Assembly: GCA_963693315.1 (NCBI GenBank)
Contig: CAVNZG010001067.1
Coordinates: 2,501-66,500 of the forward strand
Direction: 5' to 3'
Origin: Diogma glabrata
Taxonomy: Eukaryota > Arthropoda > Insecta > Diptera > Cylindrotomidae
DNA length: 64,000 bases
Both the position numbers and the translations under genes were made by a program. Shown piece after piece: positions 52,303 to 64,000 of the stretch; positions within the stretch are counted from its first letter, which is position 1; every line of letters starts with the position of its first letter. The notes under the pieces are model-generated. The model saw only the letters and a list, made by a program, of their open reading frames with translations, searched no databases and was not told the origin of the DNA.

Positions 52303-53351
52303 CAGTATCCAGCATACATCACAGAAGACTTCACATCAAGATTAACTAATAGGACGAAGAAACAAAACAACAAGTATCTAGAGTTAATATATATTTAGTA
52401 TTAGATTTATTTTGCATGATGCATTAACTTATATTTGTTGAAATTTTTTTTATATCTCACTTTCTTGTCGAACCGGTTGTGATAGGAACGAATTTTTTTT
52501 TTCTCTTTCGGTTTTGGTTTGCGACCTTTTTTTTTGGAGATTCGGGAACCCCCAGATCTGCCCGGAATTGGGTCTGGAAACGTTTTCACAATTGCCATCT
52601 TCTGCCATATTTGTAGTATACCTTTTTTCTCAAATCTCACCGTTTATTTTTTTTTTATTATTCTGTTCATATATCAGCACCTTGGAAAACAGTTGTAAAT
52701 AGTAATAAAATAATATCAAGATAATAATCAATCTGATTTAATATAATTGTCGAATTGGAGGAAAATATTGCGCAGCTGTTTGAGGTTTGAAACGCTAAAC
52801 TTCCATATACTTTTTTAAATTCTGCCTTAAAATATTCAAAGTGATCAAATATTGGAATAAAGTAATCTTTTCTGTTGATAATTAAAATTGTTTATTTGGA
52901 TTCAAAGTTCACATCGATAGTGTAATAATTTTCGTTTCGCTCTCCATATACGTGCATTTATTGATCTGGTCCTGTGCGGCGGTTTGAGTATTCATAATGT
53001 CTGCCACTGATAAGATTGACGTTCTGGATAGGTTCAAATTTCAACAAAAAAAAAAATGTCAGTCTTAAAAATTTCCAAGTTCAAAAGATCAAGTTGTTGA
53101 TTTTGTTACGATGTGTAAAAGTTAAAATATGATAAAATTTATGATGCTGATGATAGTAGAAATGAATCAATCGATTCACCAAATTCTCAAATAATTGACA
53201 ACCAGAAATTCTGTCAGTGGCAAGTATATTGAATCACCTATGAATGAATTTAAGAAAATAATTGATAGATCTATTGCCGACAATAAACTCAGACATCGTC
53301 TACCCTTGTATTCGCAGATAACCTAATTTCAGGCCAGGTAAAATACTGGCT
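52303..53351. other. Decayed interior of the nested LTR element
   Basis: 52543-52578 (CCCCCAGATCTGCCC and TTGGGTCTGGA) recurs as a direct copy at 54254-54292. SIADNKLRHRLPLYSQI-type text at about 53270-53320 may belong to the pol relic that follows. No intact frame is seen. Confidence 0.5.
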
Positions 53352-53479
53352 TGTTTAGATATTGAGATTCCTCCAGGGGGTGAGGTTTGGAGATTGTGGT
53401 TACCCGAGGAATGCACTGACGAGTGTATTGCAAGGGCCCACAGTCCACCAGCTTCATCTCATGGGGGTTTCGCAAAAAC
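53352..53479 (+). pseudogene. Integrase zinc-binding relic of the nested LTR element
   Basis: The + strand reads CLDIEIPPGGEVWRLWLPEE, then ECIARAHSPPASSHGGF, with the H-x-x-x-...-H of the H2C2 module that opens Ty3/Gypsy integrases. Sequence on both sides is broken by stops and the Cys pair is lost. It is the only recognisable pol trace in the interior and shows the element derives from a coding Gypsy-type ancestor. Confidence 0.6.
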
Positions 53480-54070
53480 AAAAATATTGTATTCTGTCGT
53501 AATATTATTTTGAGCGATGCAGATAAACTGCAGACAATTATCTGTAGCGCTCTCACAAAGATTTGCGAAGCCAAAGTTTGAAAGTTGGTAGGTAGCGCTG
53601 CTTATCAGCTGGAAGACCTGGCTTCCCAAACGAAGAGGTGTCTACCATTCGAAGGACAGTCTAGCTTAAGGTCTGAATGGTATATGTTTATTGTTGATTC
53701 GCCATCTCTCATTTATATTGAAAATACAAATATTTCAAGCAAATATTATCCTCTGGACATTTCTCGGCTACTTGACCATCAATAGGTTGAACCTCTAATA
53801 ATTTGCGAGGACGTTCTTGGACTTTCGCTAACGGCTTTTCACGATCATGGTTTCATCTTTACATTCAGCTTTTAAGTAATGAATTGTATTTTTTTTTTGA
53901 AGATTTATTTTTGTATGATATTGAATGGAATCATCACGGATTCTGCTCAGTTCTATTTCGCTGCAGTTTTTCATTCCTGAGGACATGCTTCTGGTTGCAG
54001 ACGTTTTTTTTTTCGGAATCATTCGGTTTGGGTTCTAAATTTCTAATTTTAAAATTTAAATTATGTAATA
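53480..54070. other. Unassigned interior sequence of the nested LTR element
   Basis: No recognised motif. Short frames on both strands lack domain signals. Confidence 0.45.
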
Positions 54071-54137
54071 GCCCGGCTAGCTTAGTCAATAGAGCATGAG
54101 ACTAGTGAGCTCAGGTGTAGGGTTCGAGCCTGATTAA
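54071..54137 (+). repeat. tRNA-Lys-like sequence (pseudo-tRNA or SINE head)
   Basis: GCCCGGCTAGCTTAGTCAAT and AGAGCATGAGACT match the 5' half of tRNA-Lys(CUU) closely. GGTTCGAGCC is a B box. The anticodon loop reads differently and the 3' acceptor strand does not pair with GCCCGGC, so it is not a working tRNA. Confidence 0.7.
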
Positions 54138-54558
54138 TATAAGAACAGGAGTCTTGGTGTATGTATCATTAAAAAAGTAGGTCAATTGTTACTTCATTCT
54201 CAAGTTTGGTAGTAAATTGGTTTGGTTTATTTTTTTTTTGTGACTTTAGAGTCTCGGGATCCCCCAGATCTGCCCGAAATTGGGTCTGGAAGATTTTAAT
54301 TATCCACCGCTTGCAATAGAGTAGAATACTGATTTTATCGATACCCCTTCCAAAAGTTTTTTTGTATATTCTTAGATACTTTGTTACTTTGTTTCTGCTA
54401 GGACTGAGTTTGTAATACTGATCGCCTTGATTGCTAATCTGTGGTACGTCGAGGTGCTTCACCAAGCTAATATGTATATACAAGGTCTATTGGCGACCAG
54501 CCTATGCCTTTTTCAACTTCTTTTTTGTCGTGAGTGTTCGTCCAAAAAGCATTTGTTC

Positions 54559-57500
54559 TGTAATGGATAGTCTGGCATAATGTCAGCACGCAGTGTATTA
54601 CATTCGCAGTTTCCTTAGTTGTTGTTCCTTATATTGATCTGTACCACTTGTAATAGATTCTCAGCCCTTCGTCATCAATAGTCATATTTCATGTAGTTTC
54701 CTTAACCCATAGTTTCCTTACATTTCTCAAAATCTACTAAATCTGCAATAGCCGGACAAACGTATGGGAGAAAGAAAATTGCACTAATTACCTTGAATTA
54801 TTTATTCATTGATATAACACAATATTGGTTAATTTGAATTAATTAATAATTTTCCTTAATCATCATCCGTATAATCACTAAGAATTAATCAGAATTTAAT
54901 CTTACAACGCACTAAAATTGACGCGCGTTGTGCTTCCATTCGATTTTCCTCGCCTCACTACTTGAGTTTGAACTTTTTTTGTTTCAAAACACAAACCGTA
55001 ATGAAATAACGAAAATCTCAAAACCTCACAACAGCTACGTGTATTTTGTTTCCAATCGTCAACATACAACGAATTACTATTTCTGCTTGGTTAAACATTT
55101 GATTTGTCTTTGTATGAGTGTTTTGCTTTAAACAATCCTTCCGTGATTGATCTGAGCTTCACGGTATTGATATTGCAGAATGCAGTTATTAAATGTCTAA
55201 ACATCACTATATTGATCGAATCTGTATTTGATTCATTTTGAAATTCAATTATACGTGCTATGAATGTGTCGGAAATATTGGGGATCCCAACCTTATTTTT
55301 AGTACAATATTATCAAGTAGCAAACGGTTTTGTGAACTATAATAAGTTCCCAATAATTTGAAAATCTGATGTAAATTAATTATCTCTCATCTAAATACTT
55401 TATTCGAGTTATTGCGAGATTAAAAATTTGACTATATAATGAGCACGGTAACTTATTCTTTCTCTTAGTTCTATTACATTTATTCGGGCGTTTGACGTCT
55501 CTTTGGATTTGGTGGAGATTGTCAATGTGCATGTTTTGTTTCGGAATATAAAAAAAAATTATCAAATATTCTAAAGTTAAATTCGGTGTTAGTTCTTTGT
55601 TTTTTTTATGTGGGTACGTAGTCCTGCAATTATTTAAAAAAAAAAATTGTTAGATCGGTCGAATCAAAACAAGAAATATAGTGCTACGTGTGAATAAATG
55701 GTTGACTTCATTAGTCTCCGCCATAAGTGGAATTTAAACCACAAGAAAATATATTTTTATGTTTGTGCCGTTTTTCTTTGTCTACACTAAATCATAAGAA
55801 ATCAAAAAAAAAATGTACTATCGGTGTAAACCATGAGTTTTGCGATTCACTTCAGTGGATCTTCGTGTTGTCAGACTGTCAGATTTATTTTAGCAAAACA
55901 ACATGTGTTATTTTTCTTTGTTCAAATTTGAAATGTTGTTTAAAAGATACAAAACAAATGAAATGTGTTAGTATTCTCTGTGATAACTAAATCTGTGATA
56001 GTTAGTAAAATTTATTAGAATAACCAATTATAACAAAAAATTCAAACCCAGAATTCCGGGAATATCTGTGTAGGTGATGATGATTTTCGATCGCATCCAC
56101 GAAGATTCAATGAATGTCATATCCAGGTAAATTAATAGTAAATTCTTAATTGCTAAAATCAGATTATAAAAATCTAATTGCTTGTCTGACTAGTGAATCG
56201 GAATAATCATTTTGGTTACCCCCAAAATGTTCTGTGATAATTAAATAACCGAACAATATATCTGTGAATTAATATATGTATATAAGTTAGATGTGCGTCT
56301 TGTTATTTTCCGTTATCACTAAGGAATAATGACGTAGTCGCCGTTAAGTTAATTTAGCGCAATTTTGATAAACAATTAAGTTATAAAATAAGAATATATT
56401 GAACTTAGTGTGTAGTGGATAAATGCCGTACATTTTGTGTAAAATCATAAATATAGAATTATAATGAATTGTCAAAATCACTTGCCACGATTTGAATTTT
56501 TATTTGGGGTAGAAGGTCATTGATTGAATTTCAGAAACAGAAGTAACGATCGAATCTACAATTAAGTCAACTAATTTAACTATACCTTAATTACTCATGG
56601 GTGAATGAAATTAGTTTCAGCATTGCCAAGGTGATATTGTTAAACTTGTATTGGGTAACTGATCACCGCTAACTGGTGAATCATACTAAAATATAGAACC
56701 GTGTTGAATCACACAATTTTTCTGTGAAAGGGGTTCTCGGTCGAGTAGAACTTGATTGTTAGCTGAGCTAAGTGAATTCGCACCGCATTACCATAGAAGG
56801 AGTGGCGAATCTTGTGGTCGTTGGAGTTGAGAGTGTGACGGATTGGTTTTGGGGAGATATGTATGTCTTGTGCACTATGCTGTGTTAACACTTGCCTGCC
56901 TAAAAGCTGCAACTGGATTTGGCCACCTTATTATTAATAACTGTTTCTAACTTATATCGGCCATTAACTGAATCAATCAGTCACTTATGTTAACATCACC
57001 AAGCTACAATTAACCCGTATTTCGACAGTATTTTCGACGCGACATTTTTTTTTGTTTTACAAAAGTTTGGCTGTTATCACCGTATTATCAATTATCATAT
57101 CACCGTTATTCATATACAATTTTTGCTGATACTATCGTATTATCAACACAACGTTTTTACCAAGTTCTGGCTATTACAACTGATTACTTATATACAATTT
57201 TTGCTGATATAATCGTATTTTCAACGCAACATTTTTACAAAATTTCGGAATATTGCAACTGATTATTTATATACAATTTTTGCTGATACTATCGAATTTT
57301 CAACACAACATTTTTACAATATTTTTGGATATTTCACCTGATTATTTATATACAATTTTTGCTGATGCTATCGAATTTTCAACACAACATTTTTACAATA
57401 TTTTTGGATATTTCACCTGATTATTTATATACAATTTTTGCTGATATTATCGCCTTCTCAACACAACATTTTTACAATATTTTTGGATATTTCACCTGAT

Positions 57501-57634
57501 TATTTATATACAATTTTTGCTGATACTATCGAATTTTCAACACAACATTTTTACAATATTTTTGGATATTTCACCTGATTATTTATATACAATTTTTGCT
57601 GATGCTATCGAATTTTCAACACAACATTTTTACA
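54559..57634 (+). repeat. Right LTR of the nested element, 3,076 bp, truncated
   Basis: Starts TGTAATGGATAG and ends ATTTTTACA inside the seventh tandem unit, directly against target duplication CAGT. It lacks the last about 830 bp of the left LTR. Confidence 0.85.
57100..57634 (+). repeat. Tandem repeat in the right LTR, 7 units
   Basis: Same 80-84-bp units as at 49640-50400 in the same order of variants; the last is cut by the element end. The ATG at 57517, which opens a long frame, lies here and is not the true pol start. Confidence 0.88.
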
Positions 57635-57638
57635 CAGT

Positions 57639-60600
57639 GGAGAGCTGGGAACCACAGTGCCCCAAAACCCACCTTGCCCAGTTATACCCCAAACCCCTCG
57701 GTTACATATCCACCTCCACAGGTAACCAGACCCCGATGGAGGAACCCTACGAAATAATGTCAATTGCTTCTTCAGATAGTTTCTTTTCCACAAAATCAGT
57801 GTCTGACTCCGCAAATGTTACCTTAGGTGCTCAAGCAAAGAGCCAATCTTGTGTGGAACTGAAAAAAGATACAACATTTAAGCTAAAATCAAACCCTCGT
57901 AGCTTAAAATCGCGGTCAAGAGTTCAAGCATATTGGAGAGCAAGGCATAATATTAAATCCGATATACTTTCTTCCATAATACAAACTGACTTAACCGATA
58001 ACCGTCCCTACGCAGTGATAAAAATCAATGAAGTTGAATATAGTGGTCTGTTGGACAGTGGTGCGACTATTAGTGTACTCGGTGCTGGGTCTGAAAAATT
58101 TTTGAATAACGCAGCCGCAGGATACCATGATTTCCCCACTTTTATTAATACAGCAAGCGGGCATGCTCAAAGGGTTTTTGGCTATATTAATGCCCACATT
58201 AAATTCAACAATCAAGAACGACTGATGAAACTATATATTGCACCCTCACTGGGAATAGATTTCTGGAATTTGTTTGGCATTACTCCAAGTCTTTCTTCGC
58301 TTATGATCAGTTCACTTTTTACGTCTGCTAAAGATGCCGTTAAATTACATAGTCTAGCCCCACCAGATCAATTAAAGCTTGATAACATCATTAACTCGTT
58401 TCCTTCATATGCTAAGTTAGGTCTTGGCAAGACTAACCTAATCGCACACAGAATTGATGTTGGCTTGGCAAAACCAGTAAAACAGAGGTTTTACTCAGTA
58501 TCACCAGTAAAGCAAAAACTGCTTTACGACGAGCTAGATCGGATGCTTTCGTTAGGCGTTATCGAAGAAAGCCAGAGCTCATGGTGCTCGCCAGTGACAT
58601 TAGTACAAAAGGCCAACGGCCAGATACGTATGTGCCTAGATGCCCGTGAAGTGAATAAAGTCACCGTCAAGGATGCCTACCCATTACCTCTCATCGATGG
58701 ATTGCTGGGTCGATTGGATCAAACTCGCTATATATCGACAATAGATCTTAAATTTTGGCAAATACCTCTTGATCCAGCATCCAGAGATAAAACCACGTTT
58801 ACGGTCCCTGGTCGCCCTTTATATCACTTCACTGTTATGCCTTTTGGGTTGTGCAACGCACCCCAAACAATGTGCCGACTAATGCACCGAGTGATTCCAT
58901 ACAGACTTCATGACCGTGTGTTTGTCTATTTAGATGACCTATTAATAACGTCTGCTACACAGGAAGAACATTTGAATCTACTCCAGGAGGTCTCCGGTTT
59001 ATTAAAACACGCTGGATTGACTATAAATATTGAGAAAAGTAAATTTCTCCTGAAAGAAGTACGGTATCTTGGTTATTTGGTGGGAGATGGATGCCTTCGT
59101 ACCGACCCTGAAAAGATTAAAGCCATAGCAGAGTACCCAGTCCCAAAAACAATCAAACAGGTAAGACGCTTCATGGGGATGTGTGGATGGTACCGTCGTT
59201 TTATTAAAAACTTTGCAACAATTGCATCACCACTAACTGACCTTACTAAGAAAGGTATAAAGCTAAAGTGGTCTGACTCAGCAGACGAGGCTTTTGAAAA
59301 ATTAAAACATACACTCACAACAGCTCCTGTTTTGGCAAATCCAGACTTCGAAAGACCATTTTTTATTCAATGCGACGCCAGTGCTACTGGTATAGGAAGC
59401 GTGTTGTTCCAACTGGATTCTGACGGAAGTGAACGACCGATATCTTTTATCTCACAAAAGCTTAATGCGGCCCAGAGGAATTATTCCGTTACTGAGCTGG
59501 AATGTTTTGCAGCTGTAGTGAGTGTTAAAAAATTTCGTGCTTATATAGAAGGATATAATTTCACTATCTTTACCGACCATGCAAGCTTACGCTGGCTGAT
59601 GTCTCAAAAGGATTTGTCTGGACGACTCGCCCGCTGGAGCTTGAAATTACAGGCTTTTAATTTTCAAATCGGCTATCGAAAAGGTTCTGTTAACGTTGTG
59701 CCAGATGCACTTTCTCGTGTTTATGGTGATGACTCAGGTGTCGTTCCGGCTTTAAATCCTCAAGCCATTAAACCTTACCAAACGATCAATATTGTTAATT
59801 CAGTTTGTATGGGACCGCTTTCCATAAATCTCGATTCACCAGCATTTAATGAGCCTGAGTACAAGGAACATATAGAAAGAATTCTAAAACTGGACCCAGG
59901 ATCTCATTGCTACCGTGTCCAAGAAAACAAACTATTATTTAACCCTTCCTTCGGCCCGCGATATGCCGAAACGGATATTCCTACCTGGAAGCTAGTTGTT
60001 CCTTCGCAATTAACGATACATTTAATAGAACAGGCTCATGTACCACCATCTTCAGCACACATGGGTATAGTTAAAACTCTTGACAGGCTTCGAAGACAAT
60101 TTTATTGGCCTGGTATGGCTAATAGCGTAAAAGAATTCATCTCAAACTGTGAGACTTGCAAGATGAACAAGCCTCTCAACTATAATACCAAACCTGAGAT
60201 GGGTCACCAAGCTGTTTCTGATCGTCCTTTTCAGAAGCTAAACATTGACTTAATGGGACCATATCCTCGATCAAAGAAGGGAAATTCTTATATACTGATT
60301 ATCTTAGATCATTACTCAAAGTTTATCATTTTAAAGCCACTCAGAGAAGCTTCGGCGTCCCTTATTTGTACTTTCCTAGAGAATGACGTGTTTTTACTAT
60401 ACTCAGTCCCCGAGATAATAACCAGTGATAATGGCAAGCAATTCACCTCTAAATTATTTCAAGAAATCTTAGATAAGTACGGCGTTCAGCATATACGTAC
60501 TCCAGTTTATTCACCTCAAAGTAATGCATCCGAACGAGTCAATCGAACAATTTTATCAGCTCTTCGTTCATACCTTAGTGACACTCGTCATAATGAATGG

Positions 60601-60708
60601 GACGTACATTTACAGGAAATAGCTTCGGCTATACGCAACGTTATTCATGGCGCCACCAATTTCTCTCCTCATTTTCTAGTCTTTGGGCAACACATGACAT
60701 TACATTGA
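57639..60708 (+). pseudogene. Gypsy pol: protease, reverse transcriptase, RNase H, integrase
   Basis: The frame is open through the whole stretch and is -1 relative to gag, which overlaps it to 57757. Protease: LLDSGATIS with Asp at 58054. RT: LDAREVNKVT, IDLKFWQIPLDP (58741 on), MPFGLCNAPQT and YLDD (58927-58938). RNase H: CDAS (Asp 59374), ELE (Glu about 59494), TDHASL (Asp 59574). Integrase: H-x7-H plus C-x2-C finger (about 60034-60160), then Asp 60247, Asp 60427 and Glu 60532, with 34 residues between the last two. The RT motif A stretch lacks two residues between K and F compared with the usual IDLK-x-x-FWQIPLD, which may disable it. A TGA at 60706-60708 cuts the integrase C-terminus. 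Confidence 0.93.
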
Positions 60709-61068
60709 ACCGAATATAAACTGCGTAGATTGTTGTCACCAAAAGATGAGAACGAAAACTGCATTCTTTCTAAACAGGACAGATTGAATTTGATACGAAA
60801 TAAAGTTGGTCACTATTTGAAAACTGCATACGAACGATCTGCTAAACATTACAATTTGCGAAGCCGAAACCGAGAACTGAGTGTTGGGCAGTCCGTTTTT
60901 GTTCGTTCATTTGCACAGAGTGATAAAAAGAACAAATTCAGTGCAAAGTTATCTGCAAAATTTATTCCGGCTACGATTGACTCCAAAGTTGGGAATGTAG
61001 CCTATAAACTCAAGGATGTACGTGGAAAAATAATGGGAACATTCCACCTAAAAGATATTCGGTCCTAA
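60709..61068 (+). pseudogene. Gypsy integrase C-terminus after a premature stop
   Basis: The same frame continues directly after the TGA: RRLLSPKDE, then HYLKTAYERSAKHYNLRSR, VGQSVFVRSFAQS, KFSAKLSAKFIPATI and a natural TAA at 61066-61068. It is the C-terminal DNA-binding (SH3-like) part of a Gypsy integrase. No env-like frame follows; the 3' LTR starts 54 bp later. Confidence 0.88.
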
Positions 61069-61122
61069 TTTCAGGTAAAGCCCGGCATGAGACTTTTCAG
61101 GGTGTGGGACGTCCCCACGACT
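61069..61122 (+). promoter_or_regulatory. Polypurine-tract region before the 3' LTR
   Basis: Only a short purine-rich run is present (CAGGGTGTGGGACG, about 61098-61111), forming a small GTGGG/CCCAC hairpin. The plus-strand primer site is therefore not certain. Confidence 0.35.
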
Positions 61123-62766
61123 TGTAACCGTCGTTACAATTTTCAAATATAACAAATTAAACATCCTGAAAGCAAACAAATGTTACAGAAAAGGTACTAA
61201 CAATATGCGATCTATTGTGTAAACATAATAATAATTAAAATATTTCTCTTGATATCATCTGATTAACTAACTGTAATGTTGGAATTAAAAAGAGAAGTGA
61301 AGGGAAAAACAAACAAAAATATATTTTTACATTTTCGATAGTTATTGATTTTTGGAGATAAGTTGATCAGTTCAATTTGGAACCCTAAAAAGTGAAGTTG
61401 ATTTTTCTGGAGTTGAATAAGTTTTAATTTTTTATTTAAGAACACAAAAATTTTGATGCTAAATAGTTTTAGATCTTTGATATAGATAAATAAGTTGATT
61501 ATTTTAGAAGTAACATGTACCAGTTCATGTATCATAGTATCATAGTTAGTGTTATCCAACTGTTTCTTTTGTAACCGTATGGATATTGTTCATCATTTGT
61601 TCAATCATTAAATTAATTCAGAGATAAATTTATCTATTGGGTTCTCATTTTAATTGAAATCGACTGATAATTATAAGTGGATTAGTACTGGCAGAGTATT
61701 TTGATTATTATAAATTTTTTTTTGTTGAAACAATTGATTGAAACAATTAAAAGAAAAACGGCATCGGCTCGATTATCCGTATGGATATTGTTCATCATTT
61801 GTTCGTAAATACCAAAGCAGTGAATTAAAAAATAAGGAAATAAGCAGCTGAGCGAAAATAAATTGTGTTTAAAGAATCATACAATTTATTCGGAAATAAA
61901 TTTACATATTTGGATTTCATTTTTAATTGAAATCAGCTGATAATTATAAGTGAATTAATACTGGCAAAGTATTTTGATTATTATAAATTTTCTTTTGTTG
62001 AAATAATTGTGTAAAAGAAAAAAAATGGCGTTGACTCGATTATTCGAGACGCAGGTTTCTTTTTCCTGTTAACTGTAGAGGTTGAAAATGTGCTTAGAGG
62101 TGAAGTAAAAATTGAAAATATAAGTGAAGTATTAATTGAAAGAGAAAAGTTTATAAAAACAAGTTTATAAAATAGTTTAAACAAGTTTATAAAAACAAGT
62201 TTATTAAAAAAAAATTTTTAACAGTGTCTGAGAACAAAAAAGAAAAAAAATGAGAAAAAAATGAAATTAAATGTTTCCCTGTGTTGTTGTTCCCCTGTGC
62301 ATACATAGTTAGGTCTAATTTTAGGAGGTGACGGGTAAGCTAAGAATTTTTTTTGAATAATTTTTTTTATTATTTTAAACATACATTCTCAATAAAACTT
62401 ATTTGAAAAGTTGATGAAATCAAAAATTTTTTTTGTTTTCCTTTTTTTTATTTTTATTTTATTTTATTTTTTTTTCCTTAAATTAAATATTGGCTAACAG
62501 GGGGCCAAAGGTGGGAGTGGTGGTTGGTGGAGCGACGGGTGAGGTGCGAATTCCAAGGTAAGCTAAATGTATATTCCCTAGTTTTAATACCGCTCTTAAA
62601 TATACCCTCCTGGTTCATCGGTTGACCCACGAAATCAGTTCCCGAAACTTTAGCCGGTTTGCAAGAGAGCGGTCCGATGAAAAAAATATAACCAGGAGGA
62701 TTCTGAGAACGGAATCAAGGTCATCTTGTTTCTTTTTGTAAACTGGATGATCTTGTGAACGTTACA
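61123..62766 (+). repeat. 3' LTR of the outer Gypsy element
   Basis: Direct copy of 42616-44261 with scattered substitutions and small indels (e.g. an 8-base duplication near 61735 and a shortened A-rich run near 62240). Confidence 0.93.
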
Positions 62767-62872
62767 AATTCAAGAAGTCACATGCGAAATTAAAAGACTG
62801 ACCGGCTTTTTAGCATAACTGATATAATTTACACCAACAAGTTATACAATAATATTAAAACACCACAAATAA

Positions 62873-62891
62873 TATCTATCTATCTATCTAA
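62873..62891. repeat. (TATC)n short microsatellite
   Basis: Four to five TATC units in intron 1 of the second EnSpm-like gene. Confidence 0.85.
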
Positions 62892-62925
62892 ATAATTTAA
62901 TAATTATAATCATAAAACAACTTAC

Positions 62926-63049
62926 CTGAAAAAACAAAGTCTAAATAGGTAAATCCATCTTCTGGCACTGTTTGGTGGAATTTATTAACTTTCACTATTT
63001 TGTAAGCACCATTAGAAGAAATTGTCACAAATAAATTTTCTTGATCCAT
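62926..63049 (-). CDS. Second EnSpm-like gene, exon 1
   Basis: The minus strand opens with ATG at 63049 and reads MDQENLFVTISSNGAYKIVK, then VNKFHQTVPEDGFTYLDF, and closes on a consensus donor (CAG then GTAAGT). It lies about 500 bp from the right terminus of the EnSpm-like element, as expected for a 5' exon. The Gypsy insertion (42616-62766) now separates it from its other exons by 20 kb. The protein family has no role I can name; it is the usual partner gene in these elements as far as I recall. Confidence 0.6.
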
Positions 63050-63553
63050 GTTGATCTTTACACTACTAATTTGCAATTGAAACTAAATAGGCAGATTTGT
63101 ATATGAAATTAATACTGCCAAAATTTCGGTAGATCACACTTTTTCAAAATTTTCTGTTTTAATTTATTTTTATACGAAATTTTTTATAAATTTAATATAA
63201 TTAGGGTATACAATTTATGCGTTTTTGTATAAAATTTATATGGATGATTTTATAAGTTAAAAAGGAGAAAAAAATAAAATTTAATAATAAATACGATCGT
63301 ATATACTTTATACTATTTTATTATAAACCTAAATATTTTTAATTTTATATAAATTATCTTATTGATTTTCATATATTTTCTTATCAAAAGGAAAAATTGA
63401 TTTTAATGCATACATTTTTAGTATAAAAGTAATATACAAATACTATTAAAACTTCTTATAAGTTCAAAGGTTATAAAATCAATAAAAGAAATCTTATGCC
63501 AGACCTGTTATACGAAAAACTTATAAAAATATATACCAATATTTTCAACCGTG

Positions 63554-64000
<447 letters not shown>

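Larger units (their letters stand above)
47096..57634 (+). mobile_element. Nested LTR element with very long LTRs and decayed interior
   Basis: A 4-bp duplication CAGT (47092-47095 and 57635-57638) flanks it, and the outer gag frame continues across it. The left LTR (47096-50998) and right LTR (54559-57634) repeat at an offset of 7,463 and look identical wherever I compared them, so insertion is recent. The interior (50999-54558) has a perfect tRNA-Lys primer site, a stem-loop-rich leader, a short integrase relic and a tRNA-Lys-like sequence, but no gag or pol. It is a LARD-like non-autonomous element that needed proteins from elsewhere. Confidence 0.85.
42616..62766 (+). mobile_element. Ty3/Gypsy LTR retrotransposon, split by a second LTR element
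   Basis: LTRs of 1,646 and 1,644 bp (42616-44261 and 61123-62766) begin TGTAACCGTCG and end GAACGTTACA. A 4-bp duplication AATT (42612-42615 and 62767-62770) flanks it. Order: LTR, leader, gag (45405 on), pol with protease-RT-RNase H-integrase order (Ty3/Gypsy type), LTR. The LTRs differ by several substitutions and small indels, so it is not very recent. A nested LTR element fills 47096-57634; without it the element would be about 9.6 kb. It lies inside the second gene of the EnSpm-like element. Confidence 0.93.

Noticed and set aside
54071..54137. Functional tRNA-Lys gene
   Set aside because: The acceptor stem does not pair and the anticodon arm is altered; called tRNA-like only.
57517..57634. 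Upstream ATG as start of Gypsy pol
   Set aside because: These codons belong to the right LTR of the nested element; pol proper begins after 57638 in the gag overlap.

Overview
This is eukaryotic, AT-rich DNA, most likely from an insect or another arthropod. It holds animal-type LINEs, hAT-, CACTA/EnSpm- and mariner-like DNA transposons, a Helitron terminus, Ty3/Gypsy LTR retrotransposons and very long (AT)n tracts. One primer-binding site matches the 3' end of an insect-type tRNA-Lys. I recognise no host single-copy gene, rRNA or intact tRNA; the window is layers of transposons inserted into one another. The species cannot be told from the sequence.

Layout. (1) 1-8018: a LINE reverse transcriptase on +, cut by two hAT-type insertions (766-1719 and 2270-7608) with 8-bp or near-8-bp target duplications. 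The larger insertion itself holds a decayed minus-strand LINE, a tRNA-like SINE head and several inverted-repeat elements. The LINE poly(A) tail runs into an (AT)n tract (8018-8694). (2) 8859-13707: another hAT-type element filled with younger insertions, including a 2.8-kb element with unfamiliar CTTAG termini and a perfect 8-bp duplication. (3) 14018-15289: a hAT derivative that keeps only a BED zinc-finger exon. (4) 15740-32523: a 16.8-kb satellite array of 2,302-bp monomers in a 6,092-bp higher-order repeat. Each monomer carries the broken 3' end of a Helitron helicase, and most carry a SINE-like tRNA promoter region. A Helitron-type 3' terminus (hairpin plus CTAG) lies at 33158-33187.

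(5) 33188-36180: (AT)n tracts and a non-autonomous CACTG-ended element. (6) 36182-63553: a CACTA/EnSpm-like transposon with a 632-codon transposase on the minus strand and a second, multi-exon minus-strand gene. Exon 1 of that gene is separated from the others by a 20-kb Ty3/Gypsy insertion (42616-62766). The Gypsy element has a broken gag and a nearly open pol, and is itself split by a second LTR element (47096-57634). That second element has very long LTRs, nearly identical where they align, a decayed interior, a tRNA-Lys primer site and a run of stem-loops after it. (7) 63555-64000: (AT)n.

The parts are linked by nesting rather than by a shared pathway. The most unusual items are the Helitron/SINE-derived higher-order satellite, the LTR element with its stem-loop-rich leader and one truncated LTR, and the repeated use of (TA)n as a landing site. 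Element names rest on motifs, termini and target duplications read by eye; no database search was possible.
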